Shown here one piece after another: positions 44,380 through 53,240 of a stretch of DNA of 60,474 nucleotides (positions are counted from its first letter, which is position 1; each line of letters begins with the position of its first letter). The notes below the pieces were generated by a model. It did no database searches, was not told where the DNA came from, and saw nothing but the letters and a program-made list of their open reading frames with translations. The stretch is from an uncultured Balneolaceae bacterium. Its GTDB lineage: Bacteria > Bacteroidota > Rhodothermia > Balneolales > Balneolaceae. A program made the position numbers and the translations under genes. The DNA lies in NCBI GenBank assembly GCA_913057825.1, contig CAJXOW010000015.1:1-60474 (forward strand), given 5' to 3'.

Positions 44380-44395
44380 CGTTATCTTGATAACG
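44380..44395. promoter_or_regulatory. Perfect palindrome CGTTATC-TT-GATAACG upstream of the NmrA-like gene
   Basis: Seven-base perfect arms around TT, 103 bases before the NmrA-like ATG (minus strand) and 158 bases before the plus-strand hypothetical gene. Size and symmetry fit a dimeric regulator site such as a MarR- or TetR-type operator. Which gene it controls is not known. Confidence 0.5.
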
Positions 44396-44552
44396 TATAA
44401 TAAGCATTGAAGAGTGTCGGATATGACAACATATTTTTTTAATTTAATTACTTGGCCATATTTCGAACCTCCTGAATAACGCAGTCATTTTAGCTTGAAG
44501 TCAACTCAAATTGGACTAGTGATTGTACAAAATTCCATTGTGCCTCTGAAGC

Positions 44553-45245
44553 ATGTATCCATCAACTTCATACCCCCGCATAAATCACCGGATATTCTTC
44601 GGAGTCATATTACTGATCCCAATGTTTCAAGGTTGCAATATATTGGGATCCGATACCGAAGCTCATTACTCGATCCAAGGTCAGCTGCATAAAATCGAGC
44701 GATTTTATTTCATCAATAACGATGCAGTTCTGTATGATACTACGGCTTTGGCTCACTATGAAGTTCAGATCGATTCATTAAGGCTGGTTACGGATTCGAC
44801 GGGTTATTTCAGTAAAGAGAATTTACCCGAAGGTAGCTATCAAGTACGTTTTCACGAACCCGGCTTTCCGACGTGGGATACCACTCTTACCCTTCAATCA
44901 TCTATACACCTGCCAATTTTCATCCAGCCGATTGACTCGGGATATTACCAATTCAAGGGAACCCTGCAATACTTGACCAACAGAACCTCACCCACACCTG
45001 ACGGCATCGCATCTGCACAGTTAAATGCCGGAAACGTACCTATCTATTTCGGTAAAAACTGGGTGCGTACGAATCCCGACGGGTCCTTTCACTATCGTAA
45101 TATTCAACGGGGATCCTATCGGTTCGGGGTGTATTCAAATTTCTTTCGTTTTAAAGATACCACCATCGAATTGAACCAGAATGTCAAATACAATCCCCTC
45201 ATGAAAACCTGGCAAAGTTCACAGCCGCTATCCGACACCCTCTAA
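44553..45245 (+). CDS. Lipoprotein with two carboxypeptidase-regulatory-like modules
   Basis: 230 residues. A lipoprotein signal ends at LIPMFQGC. Two similar immunoglobulin-like modules follow: about 38-120 (HYEVQIDSLRLVTDSTGYFSKENLPEGSYQVRFHEPGF, quoted as region) and 125-215 (AQLNAGNVPIYFGKNWVRTNPDGSFHYRNIQRGSYRFGVYS region). The DSTGYF and NPDGSF turns with GSYQVRF/GSYRFGV are the pattern of carboxypeptidase-regulatory-like domains, which in Bacteroidota often cap envelope proteins. No catalytic residues; function unknown. Just upstream of cfa, 82 bases apart. Confidence 0.8.
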   Translation: MYPSTSYPRINHRIFFGVILLIPMFQGCNILGSDTEAHYSIQGQLHKIERFYFINNDAVLYDTTALAHYEVQIDSLRLVTDSTGYFSKENLPEGSYQVRFHEPGFPTWDTTLTLQSSIHLPIFIQPIDSGYYQFKGTLQYLTNRTSPTPDGIASAQLNAGNVPIYFGKNWVRTNPDGSFHYRNIQRGSYRFGVYSNFFRFKDTTIELNQNVKYNPLMKTWQSSQPLSDTL

Positions 45246-45327
45246 TTCAAATTTCTCCTCCCCCCACTTGCACATTTTACGGAAGGACATTAACCTTATG
45301 GTAAAGTGCTATTAATCAACTAACGCC

Positions 45328-46452
45328 ATGCCTGACATTAAGGAGCGAATTCGAGGTGCTCTCGAGAAAGCCGATATAAAAATTAACGGCGATCGTCCCT
45401 GGGATATGCAGGTCCATAATGAAGACCTCTACGATCGCATTCTACAACAGGGGTCACTCGGACTGGGAGAAGCTTATATGGATCGTTGGTGGGATGTCGA
45501 ACAACTGGATGAGTTTTTCTTTCGCGTACTTCGAGCCAAAATAGATCGTGATTTTTCAATCAATCTACCGATGATCAAAGAATTTCTCATCTCCTTCTTT
45601 ACCAACCGACAGACCGCCACCAAAGCGTACGAGGTTGGAGAGCATCATTATGACATGGGTAATGACTTGTATCGGGCCATGCTTGACGAACGCATGGTGT
45701 ATACCTGTGGCTACTGGCAACAAGCAGATAACCTGGACGATGCACAGCGCGACAAGCTCGATTTGGTGTGCCGAAAAGTCGGCTTGGAAGAGGGGGATCG
45801 TGTACTCGATATTGGTTGCGGGTGGGGAAGTTTCGCCAAATACGCCGCCGAGGAATATGGAGCCGAGGTTGTGGGAGTTACCGTATCACGCGATCAAGTC
45901 GAGTTTGGGCGACAACTATGCGAAGGGCTGCCGGTCGAAATTCGATACCAGGATTACCGGGATGTAAATCAACTTTTCGATCACATCATTTCCCTCGGTA
46001 TGATTGAGCACGTGGGACGCAAAAATTATCGTACTTTTATGCAGGTGGTGGACCGGTGTCTCGCTGACGAGGGGGTATTTCTGCTGCATACTATTGGGAC
46101 TAACAAGTCTACAACCGGCACCGATCCATGGATATCAAGGTATATATTTCCCAACTCAAACTTACCCGCTCCCCGAGACCTGGCCTTGGCATTCGAAAAA
46201 TATTTTGTACTTGAAGACTGGCAAAATTTTGGCCCGGATTACGACAAAACCCTTCGAGCCTGGCATGATAACTTCACCCATCACTGGGAAAAACTAAAAT
46301 CGAATTACTCCAACCGTTTTTACCGTATGTGGACCTATTTTCTGCTCTCCTGTGCCGGAAGTTTTCGGGCTAGAGAAATTCAGCTATGGCAATTGGTACT
46401 GAGTAAAAAAGGACTTTCTGGCGGTTTTACTCCTCCGCGATATCGAACGTAA
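45328..46452 (+). CDS. cfa: Cyclopropane-fatty-acyl-phospholipid synthase
   Basis: 374 residues, close to the usual 380. Motifs: YDMGNDLYRAMLDERMVYTCGYWQ (substrate helix near residue 107), VLDIGCGWGSFAKYAAEEYGAE (SAM motif I), VTVSRDQ, then MIEHVGRKNYRTF and a C-terminal FYRMWTYFLLSCAGSFRAREIQLWQLV. It transfers the SAM methylene to unsaturated lipid acyl chains, stiffening membranes under acid, salt or starvation. The starting MPDIKERIRGALEKADIKINGDRPWDM matches the family N-terminus. No specific partner; the upstream lipoprotein may be co-transcribed. Confidence 0.97.
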   Translation: MPDIKERIRGALEKADIKINGDRPWDMQVHNEDLYDRILQQGSLGLGEAYMDRWWDVEQLDEFFFRVLRAKIDRDFSINLPMIKEFLISFFTNRQTATKAYEVGEHHYDMGNDLYRAMLDERMVYTCGYWQQADNLDDAQRDKLDLVCRKVGLEEGDRVLDIGCGWGSFAKYAAEEYGAEVVGVTVSRDQVEFGRQLCEGLPVEIRYQDYRDVNQLFDHIISLGMIEHVGRKNYRTFMQVVDRCLADEGVFLLHTIGTNKSTTGTDPWISRYIFPNSNLPAPRDLALAFEKYFVLEDWQNFGPDYDKTLRAWHDNFTHHWEKLKSNYSNRFYRMWTYFLLSCAGSFRAREIQLWQLVLSKKGLSGGFTPPRYRT

Positions 46453-46833
46453 CTCACATCAAGCTTCGATGCCATAAATAACTCTAAAATTTCCAGGTCT
46501 GCCTGGCCTTAACCTGTCAACCCCTTCAAGTCCAAACAAGAATCACGGGAAAACATCAAAAATGGTATATAAAACCTGCCAACCTCTTTATCGGATAAAA
46601 AAAGCTAGATTCCCCCCTACCCATTAGTTGCTTGAAGCCCATTCAGTTGCACTAACCAAAAAATACATTTTTCTTATTTGTTAATACTGAGACCAATTTT
46701 TACAATAATTAATTAGATATTTATAGACAAATATGTAAAATTTTTTTAAATTCAAATTGACGCACGATCATACCAAAAAAATGTCGGGTTAGTTGAATCA
46801 AAAGTTACGTCAGTTAATGGCGGAGGAGGAGTA
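46453..46833. other. AT-rich intergenic region
   Basis: About 380 bases with no coding frame I accept. A CCAGG-TCTG-CCTGG hairpin lies near 46490-46504, 40 bases after cfa, and the last 150 bases are AT-rich and probably hold the promoter of the small gene downstream, whose strong ribosome-binding site is at its end. Nothing else seen. Confidence 0.4.
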
Positions 46834-47058
46834 ATGAGTTCGATAGTTCAAAAAGAATATGAGAAAGGATATAGTGACGGAAGAATTTGGCAACAGTTTG
46901 TAGAAAGTCATCCGGACCAAAAAGGGCTGAATCCATTCTTTCCACCCAATCCATCCAAATTACAAGACACAAGCAATGCCTACCGGGTAGGGGCACGCTG
47001 TGGTATCGGGGATGAGAAATACAAACGTAAGGAAACACGTCCCCCCGTGCTGAATTAA
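46834..47058 (+). CDS. Small protein of unknown function
   Basis: 74 residues (MSSIVQKEYEKGYSDGRIWQQF...). Preceded by GGCGGAGGAGGAGTAATG, a near-perfect Shine-Dalgarno sequence, which is rare in this window and argues for real translation. Composition is normal for a soluble protein; I see no domain or membrane segment. It is flanked by an AT-rich region and a long imperfect hairpin. Function unknown. Confidence 0.55.
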   Translation: MSSIVQKEYEKGYSDGRIWQQFVESHPDQKGLNPFFPPNPSKLQDTSNAYRVGARCGIGDEKYKRKETRPPVLN

Positions 47059-47117
47059 TAACACTACTCCAGGAGTCGGTCGAACTTTCACAATTCTACT
47101 GCAAAAAAGCCGGATTT

Positions 47118-47184
47118 GGGTGCTTTTAACCGATTTTCCTTAAATAGCCCCGCTATTCTACGTCAAAATCGGCCAAAACCCACC
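47118..47184. repeat. Long imperfect hairpin (REP-like element)
   Basis: Outer arms about 47118-47137 and 47165-47184 pair at 15 of 20 positions, including CCGATTTT/AAAATCGG, and an inner AATAGC-CCC-GCTATT hairpin (47143-47157) caps the structure. A second hairpin (TTGATATTT / AAATATCAA, 47205-47235) follows just before the lipoprotein stop. Layout suggests a repeated palindromic element or a folded 3' untranslated region shared by two convergent genes. Confidence 0.55.
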
Positions 47185-47247
47185 TCTCCCAACCACTGTC
47201 GGGTTTGATATTTCAGGGTGTTGCAAAAATATCAATAGCTTGACCCT

Positions 47248-47730
47248 CTATCTGTTGGAATTCCAGATATCACGGTAGATTCGCCATTGACCGTCGGACT
47301 TTTTCCAATAAACCATATACTTTCCCTGGTCCACCTGGTCCTGGCCTTCCATAAACACTTCGTATTCCCCTATTTCAATAGCGTAGTCTGAATAAGGGTA
47401 AAGTTCCTTGGTTTGAAGTTTAATATCATAGAAACCCTCATTGCGCTGGTGTTTCATATAGGCTACAATCGAGTCGCGACCGGTCACCGCCGGTCGATTG
47501 GGCGGCATCATTTTTCCGCTTTCTTTTACAAACAGGGTCCCAAATGCCTCCATATTCCCATTGCGAAGGGTCTCCATAAACTTCTCATTCTGTTTTGCTA
47601 TAGTTTTTTCTATCCGCTGATTATCCATGCCCTTCCGATCCGGGACTTTCTCTGTACATGCTGCCATGACCAATAAAAACGTTAGCAAAGTAAACATCAC
47701 CGGTCGTTTTATATATTTCATAGGGTTCAC
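47248..47730 (-). CDS. SnoaL/DUF4440-like lipoprotein
   Basis: 160 residues. Lipobox FLLVMAAC (C25) then a cone-fold domain: ETLRNGNMEAFGTLFVKESGKMMPPN, GRDSIVAYMKHQRN, EIGEYEVFMEGQDQVDQGKYMVYWKKSDGQWRIYRDIW region. The SGKMMPPN and WKKSDGQWRIYRD signatures fit DUF4440/SnoaL proteins, small ligand-binding or hydrolase-like domains. The leader has AGGAGGTGA directly before the ATG, a strong ribosome-binding site. Preceded by the two-component system genes on the same strand. Role unknown. Confidence 0.85.
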   Translation of the reverse strand: MNPMKYIKRPVMFTLLTFLLVMAACTEKVPDRKGMDNQRIEKTIAKQNEKFMETLRNGNMEAFGTLFVKESGKMMPPNRPAVTGRDSIVAYMKHQRNEGFYDIKLQTKELYPYSDYAIEIGEYEVFMEGQDQVDQGKYMVYWKKSDGQWRIYRDIWNSNR

Positions 47731-47850
47731 CTCCTCTGATATTGCAATTTGTTATTATATAACTATAGGTAGTTCATCTATGTACATGATATTTACCCAT
47801 AATCAATCTCAATTACAATCCCTCTCACTACATACTGTCGAATATCCCTT

Positions 47851-49317
47851 CTAACTAGCCTTCGGCAGGGAAAAATAAAAGGTTGTACCCTCGTTCAGTT
47901 CAGTATCCACCTGTATATCAGATTCGTGGAGTTCAATAATTTTCTGTGCAATGGCCAATCCAAGCCCCGAGCTTCCCTTGGTACGGGCTTCGTCATCTTC
48001 TCCGCGGTAAAAACGTTCAAATATATAGGGGAGATCCTCCTCAGCGATACCTCTTCCGTTATCTTCCACTTCAATTCTTATTTGACGGTCTTCAATATGA
48101 GCTCGTAATCGAATACGTCCCCCCTTTTCCGTATGGTTCAAGGCATTGCGCAGCAGGTTTGTCACAGCTCGCTCAACCAACCCGATGTCTGCATAAACAA
48201 ACGGCATGGGATGATCCACCTCTACATCCAGGTCGATATCTTTTTTCCGGGCTTCCGGCTTCAGTTTCATCACAATATCCTGGCACAAGTCGGCCATCGA
48301 AAATGCTTGCCGGTCGGGTTCAGTCTGTCTTGCCTCCAACTTCGACAATTCAAACAGGTCTTCAACCAGTTTTGAAAGCACCTGGGTATTTTTCAAAATC
48401 GTTTCAAGGTGTTCCAGTCGCTCGCTGGGGTCCATATCTTGATCCTTGATAAGAATGGTCTCCAGGTATCCATGAATGGACGCCAGCGGACTGCGTAAAT
48501 CGTGGGATATGTTTGCCACTAATTCGCGCCGCATTTTGTCTTCTTCTTTTAACTTTTCTATATGAGACTGGATCTTGTCGGCCATCCGATTAAACGAAGA
48601 GGCCAGTTGACCAATTTCATCATCCGAATCCATATCGATACGCTTATCCAGCGCCCCGCCTTCAAACTCTTTAACGGTAGTATTCATCCGCCGTAGCCGT
48701 TTGGTCAAATACGCAAAAGCAACCACTCCTAAAATTCCGGTAGTCAACACAGCTATCAATAATGCCACCAGGCTGGTCCGTAATATATAGCTGTTTTTGA
48801 CCAAATTGAGTGCCGACTCGTACTGTTCACCGCCCAGAATTACATATAAATATCCCTCCTCATCCAGTACCGGCAGGCGTGCCGCAGAAAAAGGTTCCGA
48901 TTGGCCGGGATTTCTAGGATCAGGCCCCAGGATCAACTCCTCGCTACCCTGATTTAAAAATTGATGAATGGCTCCAAGGGATACAGAATCAGCTTGAACT
49001 TTCTTGGGAGGATGGGCAAAGAAAGCCAATATCTTCCCCTCTTGATCCAACATATAGATTTCAATCTTGGGATTAATCACCATCATATAGTGGATCAACT
49101 CCTTAACCCGATCCATCGGCAGGCTGTCTTGAACCACCGGTTCAAGTTCTTTCGCCATATGGGATGCAAGCTCGCGGTTTAGCTGCTGGTCTGTCCGCTG
49201 AGCGATCCGATACGAAGACTGAAAAGTGATATAAACCTGTATGGCTCCCAGTAGAATTAGAAGTACCAGAAACACCGCTGTTATCTTACCGTATAATGTC
49301 TTAAAAAAGCCTTTCAT
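47851..49317 (-). CDS. Sensor histidine kinase
   Basis: 488 residues. Two membrane helices (about 12-34 and 180-203) enclose a periplasmic sensor domain. HAMP (205-255), HisKA with H272 (LVANISHDLRSPLASIHGYL), then HATPase with N box (ERAVTNLLRNALNHTEKGG), G1 (VEDNGRGI) and G2 (GSSGLGLAIAQKII). Autophosphorylates H272 and passes the phosphate to the response regulator whose gene ends 11 bases upstream. The signal is unknown; the periplasmic part has no named domain I recognise. Confidence 0.96.
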   Translation of the reverse strand: MKGFFKTLYGKITAVFLVLLILLGAIQVYITFQSSYRIAQRTDQQLNRELASHMAKELEPVVQDSLPMDRVKELIHYMMVINPKIEIYMLDQEGKILAFFAHPPKKVQADSVSLGAIHQFLNQGSEELILGPDPRNPGQSEPFSAARLPVLDEEGYLYVILGGEQYESALNLVKNSYILRTSLVALLIAVLTTGILGVVAFAYLTKRLRRMNTTVKEFEGGALDKRIDMDSDDEIGQLASSFNRMADKIQSHIEKLKEEDKMRRELVANISHDLRSPLASIHGYLETILIKDQDMDPSERLEHLETILKNTQVLSKLVEDLFELSKLEARQTEPDRQAFSMADLCQDIVMKLKPEARKKDIDLDVEVDHPMPFVYADIGLVERAVTNLLRNALNHTEKGGRIRLRAHIEDRQIRIEVEDNGRGIAEEDLPYIFERFYRGEDDEARTKGSSGLGLAIAQKIIELHESDIQVDTELNEGTTFYFSLPKAS

Positions 49318-49328
49318 TGTTATCCTCT

Positions 49329-50087
49329 TTATTCCATTTCTTCTTGCTCTATAAATCGATACCCGACGCCCCAGACCGTCTTAAGATATCTGGGATCTGA
49401 GGGTTGCTGTTCAATCTTAGACCGAAGTCGGTTAATATGAGTATTGACGGTGTGTTCATATCCCCCGAATTGATACCCCCAGACTTCGTTTAACAATTCA
49501 TCCCGACTAAACGCCCGTCCCGGATTTTTCATAAACAGGTGCAGCAGTTTAAACTCTTTTTCAGTCAAGTCGATCGATTGGTCCCCAATACGGACCTTGT
49601 GCTTGCTTGGTTCAATGGTTATATCTCCAAACTCGATCTTTTCCTGTTCGCCCGCTTCCGCATCGCTGTCGGCGGATTGTTGCGACCGACGCAGCAAGGC
49701 TTTTACCCGAGCCATCAACTCGCGAATGCCAAAAGGTTTTGTGACGTAGTCATCCGCTCCCAGCTCAAGCCCCAGCACCTTGTCAAACTCTTCCGTCTTG
49801 GCCGTGAGCATCAGCATCGGTATATCATACTCATCGGCACGGATTTTTTTACAGATCTCGAGTCCATCCATACCCGGAAGCATGATATCCAGAATGATCA
49901 AATCGTATGGTTGCTCCTTGATTCGCTGGTAGCCCTCTGCCCCATCATAGATCTGGTCGACTTCATACCCCTGATCCTCCAGGTTAATCTTGACCAGGCG
50001 AGCAATTTCAGTATCATCTTCGACGATAAGTACACGCGGCGATTCAGCCTTCATGTCGACCGAAGTTAAATGTGTTGGTTTATTCAT
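49329..50087 (-). CDS. OmpR/PhoB-family response regulator
   Basis: 252 residues. Receiver domain (18-130) with acidic pocket E23-D24-D25 and phosphorylation site D67 (DLIILDIMLPGMDG), Thr in MLTAKTEEFD and Lys in TKPFG. Winged-helix effector domain (150-248: IDLTEKEFKLLHLFMKNPGR, VWGYQFGGYEHTVNTHINRLRSKI). It acts with the kinase whose gene follows 11 bases downstream. The N-terminus has about 15 extra residues before the receiver, so an internal start (MKAESPRVL) is also possible. Regulon unknown. Confidence 0.95.
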   Translation of the reverse strand: MNKPTHLTSVDMKAESPRVLIVEDDTEIARLVKINLEDQGYEVDQIYDGAEGYQRIKEQPYDLIILDIMLPGMDGLEICKKIRADEYDIPMLMLTAKTEEFDKVLGLELGADDYVTKPFGIRELMARVKALLRRSQQSADSDAEAGEQEKIEFGDITIEPSKHKVRIGDQSIDLTEKEFKLLHLFMKNPGRAFSRDELLNEVWGYQFGGYEHTVNTHINRLRSKIEQQPSDPRYLKTVWGVGYRFIEQEEME

Positions 50088-50169
50088 ATATAATACACAA
50101 AATTTAATCGTAAATGCCAGTGTCTCTGAATTCGCAGAAATCTTTTTCGACTTACCAATTTAAATGAAA

Positions 50170-50212
50170 CCCCGGGATACCTGGTCACTGCTGCACGGTG
50201 ACTCTCCCGGGG
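50170..50212. terminator. Nested hairpin between the spondin gene and the response regulator
   Basis: CCCCGGGA / TCCCGGGG outer stem with an inner GTCAC/GTGAC pair. On the minus strand it follows the spondin gene stop by about 120 bases and is followed by TTTCATTT, so it could end spondin transcription; it could instead be part of the response-regulator leader. Confidence 0.5.
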
Positions 50213-50330
50213 CTTCGTGATGCTGCCCGTAAAATGGTACGACTTGGACAGGCATCTTAATTGATTCGATTTATGCTACTGTGATTACCGGAAATTTACC
50301 AATATGCCACTTTAGAAAAATCGGCTGTCT

Positions 50331-51662
50331 TCAATTCTGCACCATTTCAATCTCAACTTCCAGGTTCTTCATGTATGGGAACTCATTTCCGACCCTGCGC
50401 ACATTGGAGTTCGGATCGGCCGGACCCGTATCCACATCCGATTGTCGCGGGGCCTGATTTGCTCCAATGCCCGGCTCTTCATTGGCTTCTGTTCCGGAAT
50501 CCCAGAGATGGACCTGATCAGTAAATGAACCGGTATTGGGCGTACCGTTCTCAAACAGGGATAGGCCCGTTTCCACAGGTGCATAAAACCAGTCGTTGGA
50601 GTGAACATACATCGTGGCGAAGGACAGTTTCGTGCCCTCTTCGGCTTCGAAGGTGAAACTATACGAACTTCCCGGCGTCAATGGACCCGGATCTTGGCTG
50701 CCTGAAGGGGTATTAAACACCCCGGATGTATGAACCCGGTCCGTTTCATCCAACGATGCTTTCAACATTCCGGGCATACCGTCTTCAGCCATTGCTTCGA
50801 GACCATTGCCCGTAGCGGAACTACCACTCATAAACAGCGGATTTTCTCCTTCATAAACAGCGTAAGCTCCCGGTGCGTAAACCGGTGTAATTCCCGTTAT
50901 GGATCCCAGGTGTTCAGCCAGCATCGACGGCATGCCATCTTCTGCTATATCTTCAAGCCCCTCTCCGTAATCCGGTTGACCGGTCTCAAACAACAGGGCC
51001 GACTCGGAAGCATGATGCACCGCAAATACGCCGGGTGAAAGAGGTACCGCTTTTGATCCTTCAGAGGTCTCCAGGGTATTGCTGGTGGACACGTTTTCAA
51101 TCCGTACGGTAAAGCCGTACGTGGAATTCGAGGATATGGTCACCTTGATAACCTCTTCATCGGATGGTAGATCGCTTTTGTTTACTTGCCGTACATTACT
51201 GTTTGAATCTTCCGGTCCGGTAGCCGGGCTGTCCTGCCGCGGAGCCTGATTGGACCCGGTACCTGCTTCCTGGTCCATTTCGGTACCGGCATCATACAAG
51301 TCGATCATCGCCGTCACGTCACCGGTATTCTTTGATCCATCCTGGTTATACAAGGGAATTCCCTCCTCACCGCTCGCATAAATCCAATCGTTTGATTGTA
51401 CAAACATGGTGGCCAACGAAAGTCGGGCGCCGGGAGGAGCTGCAAAAGAAAACTCATAGGCTCCACCAGGGCCGATAGGAGCCGGCTCTGAGGCACCGAC
51501 CGGGGTGGTGAATGCACCGCTTTTAACCGCCTGATAGACTTCTCCGGTATTGGAGAGCGTCACTTTAAACGTACCCGTCGGTTTTTCGTCATCATTGTCA
51601 TCACAGTGAACGACGGTGGATATTATTAAAAACACCGCCAACATATATTTAAGCAATTTCAT
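50331..51662 (-). CDS. Spondin-domain lipoprotein/secreted protein
   Basis: 443 residues. A short signal (LLKYMLAVFLIISTVVHC) ends in a Cys, consistent with lipidation. Two spondin-N-like halves (about 30-180 and 325-440) each have a TFAT/SLATMFVQSNDWIYA-type segment and a GTGSNQAPRQ...TGPEDSNSNVR end. The middle (190-325) holds two related repeats (EDIAEDGMPSMLAEHLGS, EAMAEDGMPGMLKASLDE). Spondin domains bind ligands in secreted proteins and are common in marine Bacteroidota; no catalytic residue is expected. Function unknown. Upstream lies a TAGTTTTG match to the -7 consensus. Confidence 0.87.
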   Translation of the reverse strand: MKLLKYMLAVFLIISTVVHCDDNDDEKPTGTFKVTLSNTGEVYQAVKSGAFTTPVGASEPAPIGPGGAYEFSFAAPPGARLSLATMFVQSNDWIYASGEEGIPLYNQDGSKNTGDVTAMIDLYDAGTEMDQEAGTGSNQAPRQDSPATGPEDSNSNVRQVNKSDLPSDEEVIKVTISSNSTYGFTVRIENVSTSNTLETSEGSKAVPLSPGVFAVHHASESALLFETGQPDYGEGLEDIAEDGMPSMLAEHLGSITGITPVYAPGAYAVYEGENPLFMSGSSATGNGLEAMAEDGMPGMLKASLDETDRVHTSGVFNTPSGSQDPGPLTPGSSYSFTFEAEEGTKLSFATMYVHSNDWFYAPVETGLSLFENGTPNTGSFTDQVHLWDSGTEANEEPGIGANQAPRQSDVDTGPADPNSNVRRVGNEFPYMKNLEVEIEMVQN

Positions 51663-51887
51663 AGTTGTGTCCCGTTTGATTGTACTTTGTTCGAAATCAA
51701 TACATCAAAATGGGAACACCACTTCTATACTGTATCACAAAACTATAACAAAACCCTGAAGAATCTCTCACATAAATAAAATCCCATTTCCCGCACAAGT
51801 TTTTCAATCAATTCGCATCTAAATCTAATAGAAAGGCTTAAATAAAATATTGATTCATGTACTCACTAATCTTAATGCTTCAAAACT

Positions 51888-52439
51888 ATGAAAACACAAA
51901 GAACACTCTTTATAGCACTCGTTATTGGCCTGCTTACAGCGGGATTAACGGTTGATACCTATGCACAGCGTGGCAACCGTCCAATGCAAAGAGGTCCTAT
52001 GATGGGCGCTCAAGGCATGGGGCCGGGTGCCGGACTTTTTGCTCAATTTGACCTAACAGATGAACAACAGCAAAAGATCAAAGACATCATGCTGGAAACC
52101 CATCAACAGGTCATGCCTCTTCGCAACCAGGTGAGAGAGGCTGCGGCTCATTTGAGGACGTTGACTACCGGTGACAATGCCGATAAGTCTGCCGTCAACC
52201 AGCAAATTGACAAAATTAGCCAGCTTCGCACGCAAATTATGAAAAAACGAATGGCAACTCACCAGGATATTCGAAATTTGCTAACCGAAGAGCAACGAGC
52301 CTGGTTTGACGCTCGCCCCCTTAGAATGGGACAAGGACGTCGTGGCGGTTTCAATCGCGGAGGCATGATACCCAGGCAAGGTCCGGCCGGCAAACGCGGC
52401 ATGGGACCCCGTGGTGTATGCCCCTGGTTCAACAATTAA
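51888..52439 (+). CDS. Spy/CpxP-like periplasmic protein
   Basis: 183 residues. Signal peptide (ALVIGLLTAGLTVDTYAQ), then a mostly helical domain: FDLTDEQQQKIKDIMLETHQQVMPLRNQVREAAAHL, continuing to IRNLLTEEQRAWFDARP. The two LTxEQ motifs and helical hairpin are the mark of Spy/CpxP-type chaperones. The ends are rich in Arg, Gly and Met (GQGRRGGFNRGGM), which could bind metal or nucleic acid. These proteins protect periplasmic proteins from stress. It precedes the ECF sigma operon by ~200 bases and may be one of its targets; that is inference. Confidence 0.85.
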   Translation: MKTQRTLFIALVIGLLTAGLTVDTYAQRGNRPMQRGPMMGAQGMGPGAGLFAQFDLTDEQQQKIKDIMLETHQQVMPLRNQVREAAAHLRTLTTGDNADKSAVNQQIDKISQLRTQIMKKRMATHQDIRNLLTEEQRAWFDARPLRMGQGRRGGFNRGGMIPRQGPAGKRGMGPRGVCPWFNN

Positions 52440-52449
52440 AAGTCTGACA

Positions 52450-52480
52450 CATACCGGCAGCTAGATTAGCTGCCGGTATG
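52450..52480. terminator. Perfect hairpin after the Spy-like gene
   Basis: CATACCGGCAGCT / AGCTGCCGGTATG, a 13-base perfect stem with a 5-base loop, 10 bases after the stop. There is no T-run, so it may protect the transcript end or act as a Rho-dependent or processing signal. Confidence 0.55.
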
Positions 52481-52645
52481 CAAACACGGTAAAACTTCAA
52501 CTTTTAAATCAGGATGAAACGGCCGTACTTCGATGCTGCATACTTTATAAACAGCATTTTACAGGTAATAGCGAAATTAAAGAATGGTGTCTTTTTTCTT
52601 TTTATCTTTTAAGACGGTGTTATCCCTTTATCAAGATGGTCAACC

Positions 52646-53221
52646 TTGCAGGAATCCGAACTCATACAGAAGCTACAAAAAGGCGACCAAAAAGCCTTTC
52701 AAGAGCTGGTAAACGAATATCAAGTCAAAGTATTCAACACCTGCTATGGGTTCATGCACAACCGGCAAGACGCAGAGGACCTGGCCCAGGAAGTATTCAT
52801 CCAGGTCTTTCAATCGATAGGGGATTTTCGGCAAGAATCATCGCTGAGCACCTGGATCTATCGAATAGCAGTTACCAAGTCGCTTGAACTCAAACGCAAA
52901 AGAAATCGCAAGAAACGAATGGCATACTTTAAATCATTGTTAAACCTTCAGCAGAATCCCGACGAATTGGAGGACCAACAGTTTTTCAATCATCCGGGCA
53001 TCGAGGCTGAAAACAGTGAGCGGACTCGGATCCTGTTTGAGTCGATCGAGTCACTCCCCAAAAATCAGCGTATTGCTTTTACCTTGAACAAAATTGAACA
53101 CTTATCTTACAAGGAAGTTGCTCAAATCATGGAGACCAGCCTGTCGGCTGTGGAATCTCTTATTCACCGGGCTCGCAAGAACCTGCAGGATAAATTGCGA
53201 TCATATTACACTCAAAATTGA
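52646..53221 (+). CDS. ECF RNA polymerase sigma factor
   Basis: 191 residues starting at TTG (52646); the ATG at 52636 is out of frame and no in-frame ATG lies nearby upstream. Sigma-2 region: AFQELVNEYQVKVFNTCYGFMHNRQDAEDLAQEVFIQVFQSIGDF (quoted as region). Sigma-4 region: SLPKNQRIAFTLNKIEHLSYKEVAQIMETSLSAVESLIHRARKNL. These are characteristic of extracytoplasmic-function sigma factors. Downstream by 19 bases is a membrane protein that looks like its anti-sigma factor, then a Spy-like sensor. The unit likely reads an envelope or metal-stress signal and turns on a regulon. Confidence 0.94.
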   Translation: MQESELIQKLQKGDQKAFQELVNEYQVKVFNTCYGFMHNRQDAEDLAQEVFIQVFQSIGDFRQESSLSTWIYRIAVTKSLELKRKRNRKKRMAYFKSLLNLQQNPDELEDQQFFNHPGIEAENSERTRILFESIESLPKNQRIAFTLNKIEHLSYKEVAQIMETSLSAVESLIHRARKNLQDKLRSYYTQN

Positions 53222-53240
53222 TGTACTGGATATTTCTTCG

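Noticed and set aside
53094..53240. N-terminal extension of the anti-sigma gene into the sigma gene
   Set aside because: Would overlap the sigma factor by 128 bases; ATG at 53241 fits spacing and topology better.
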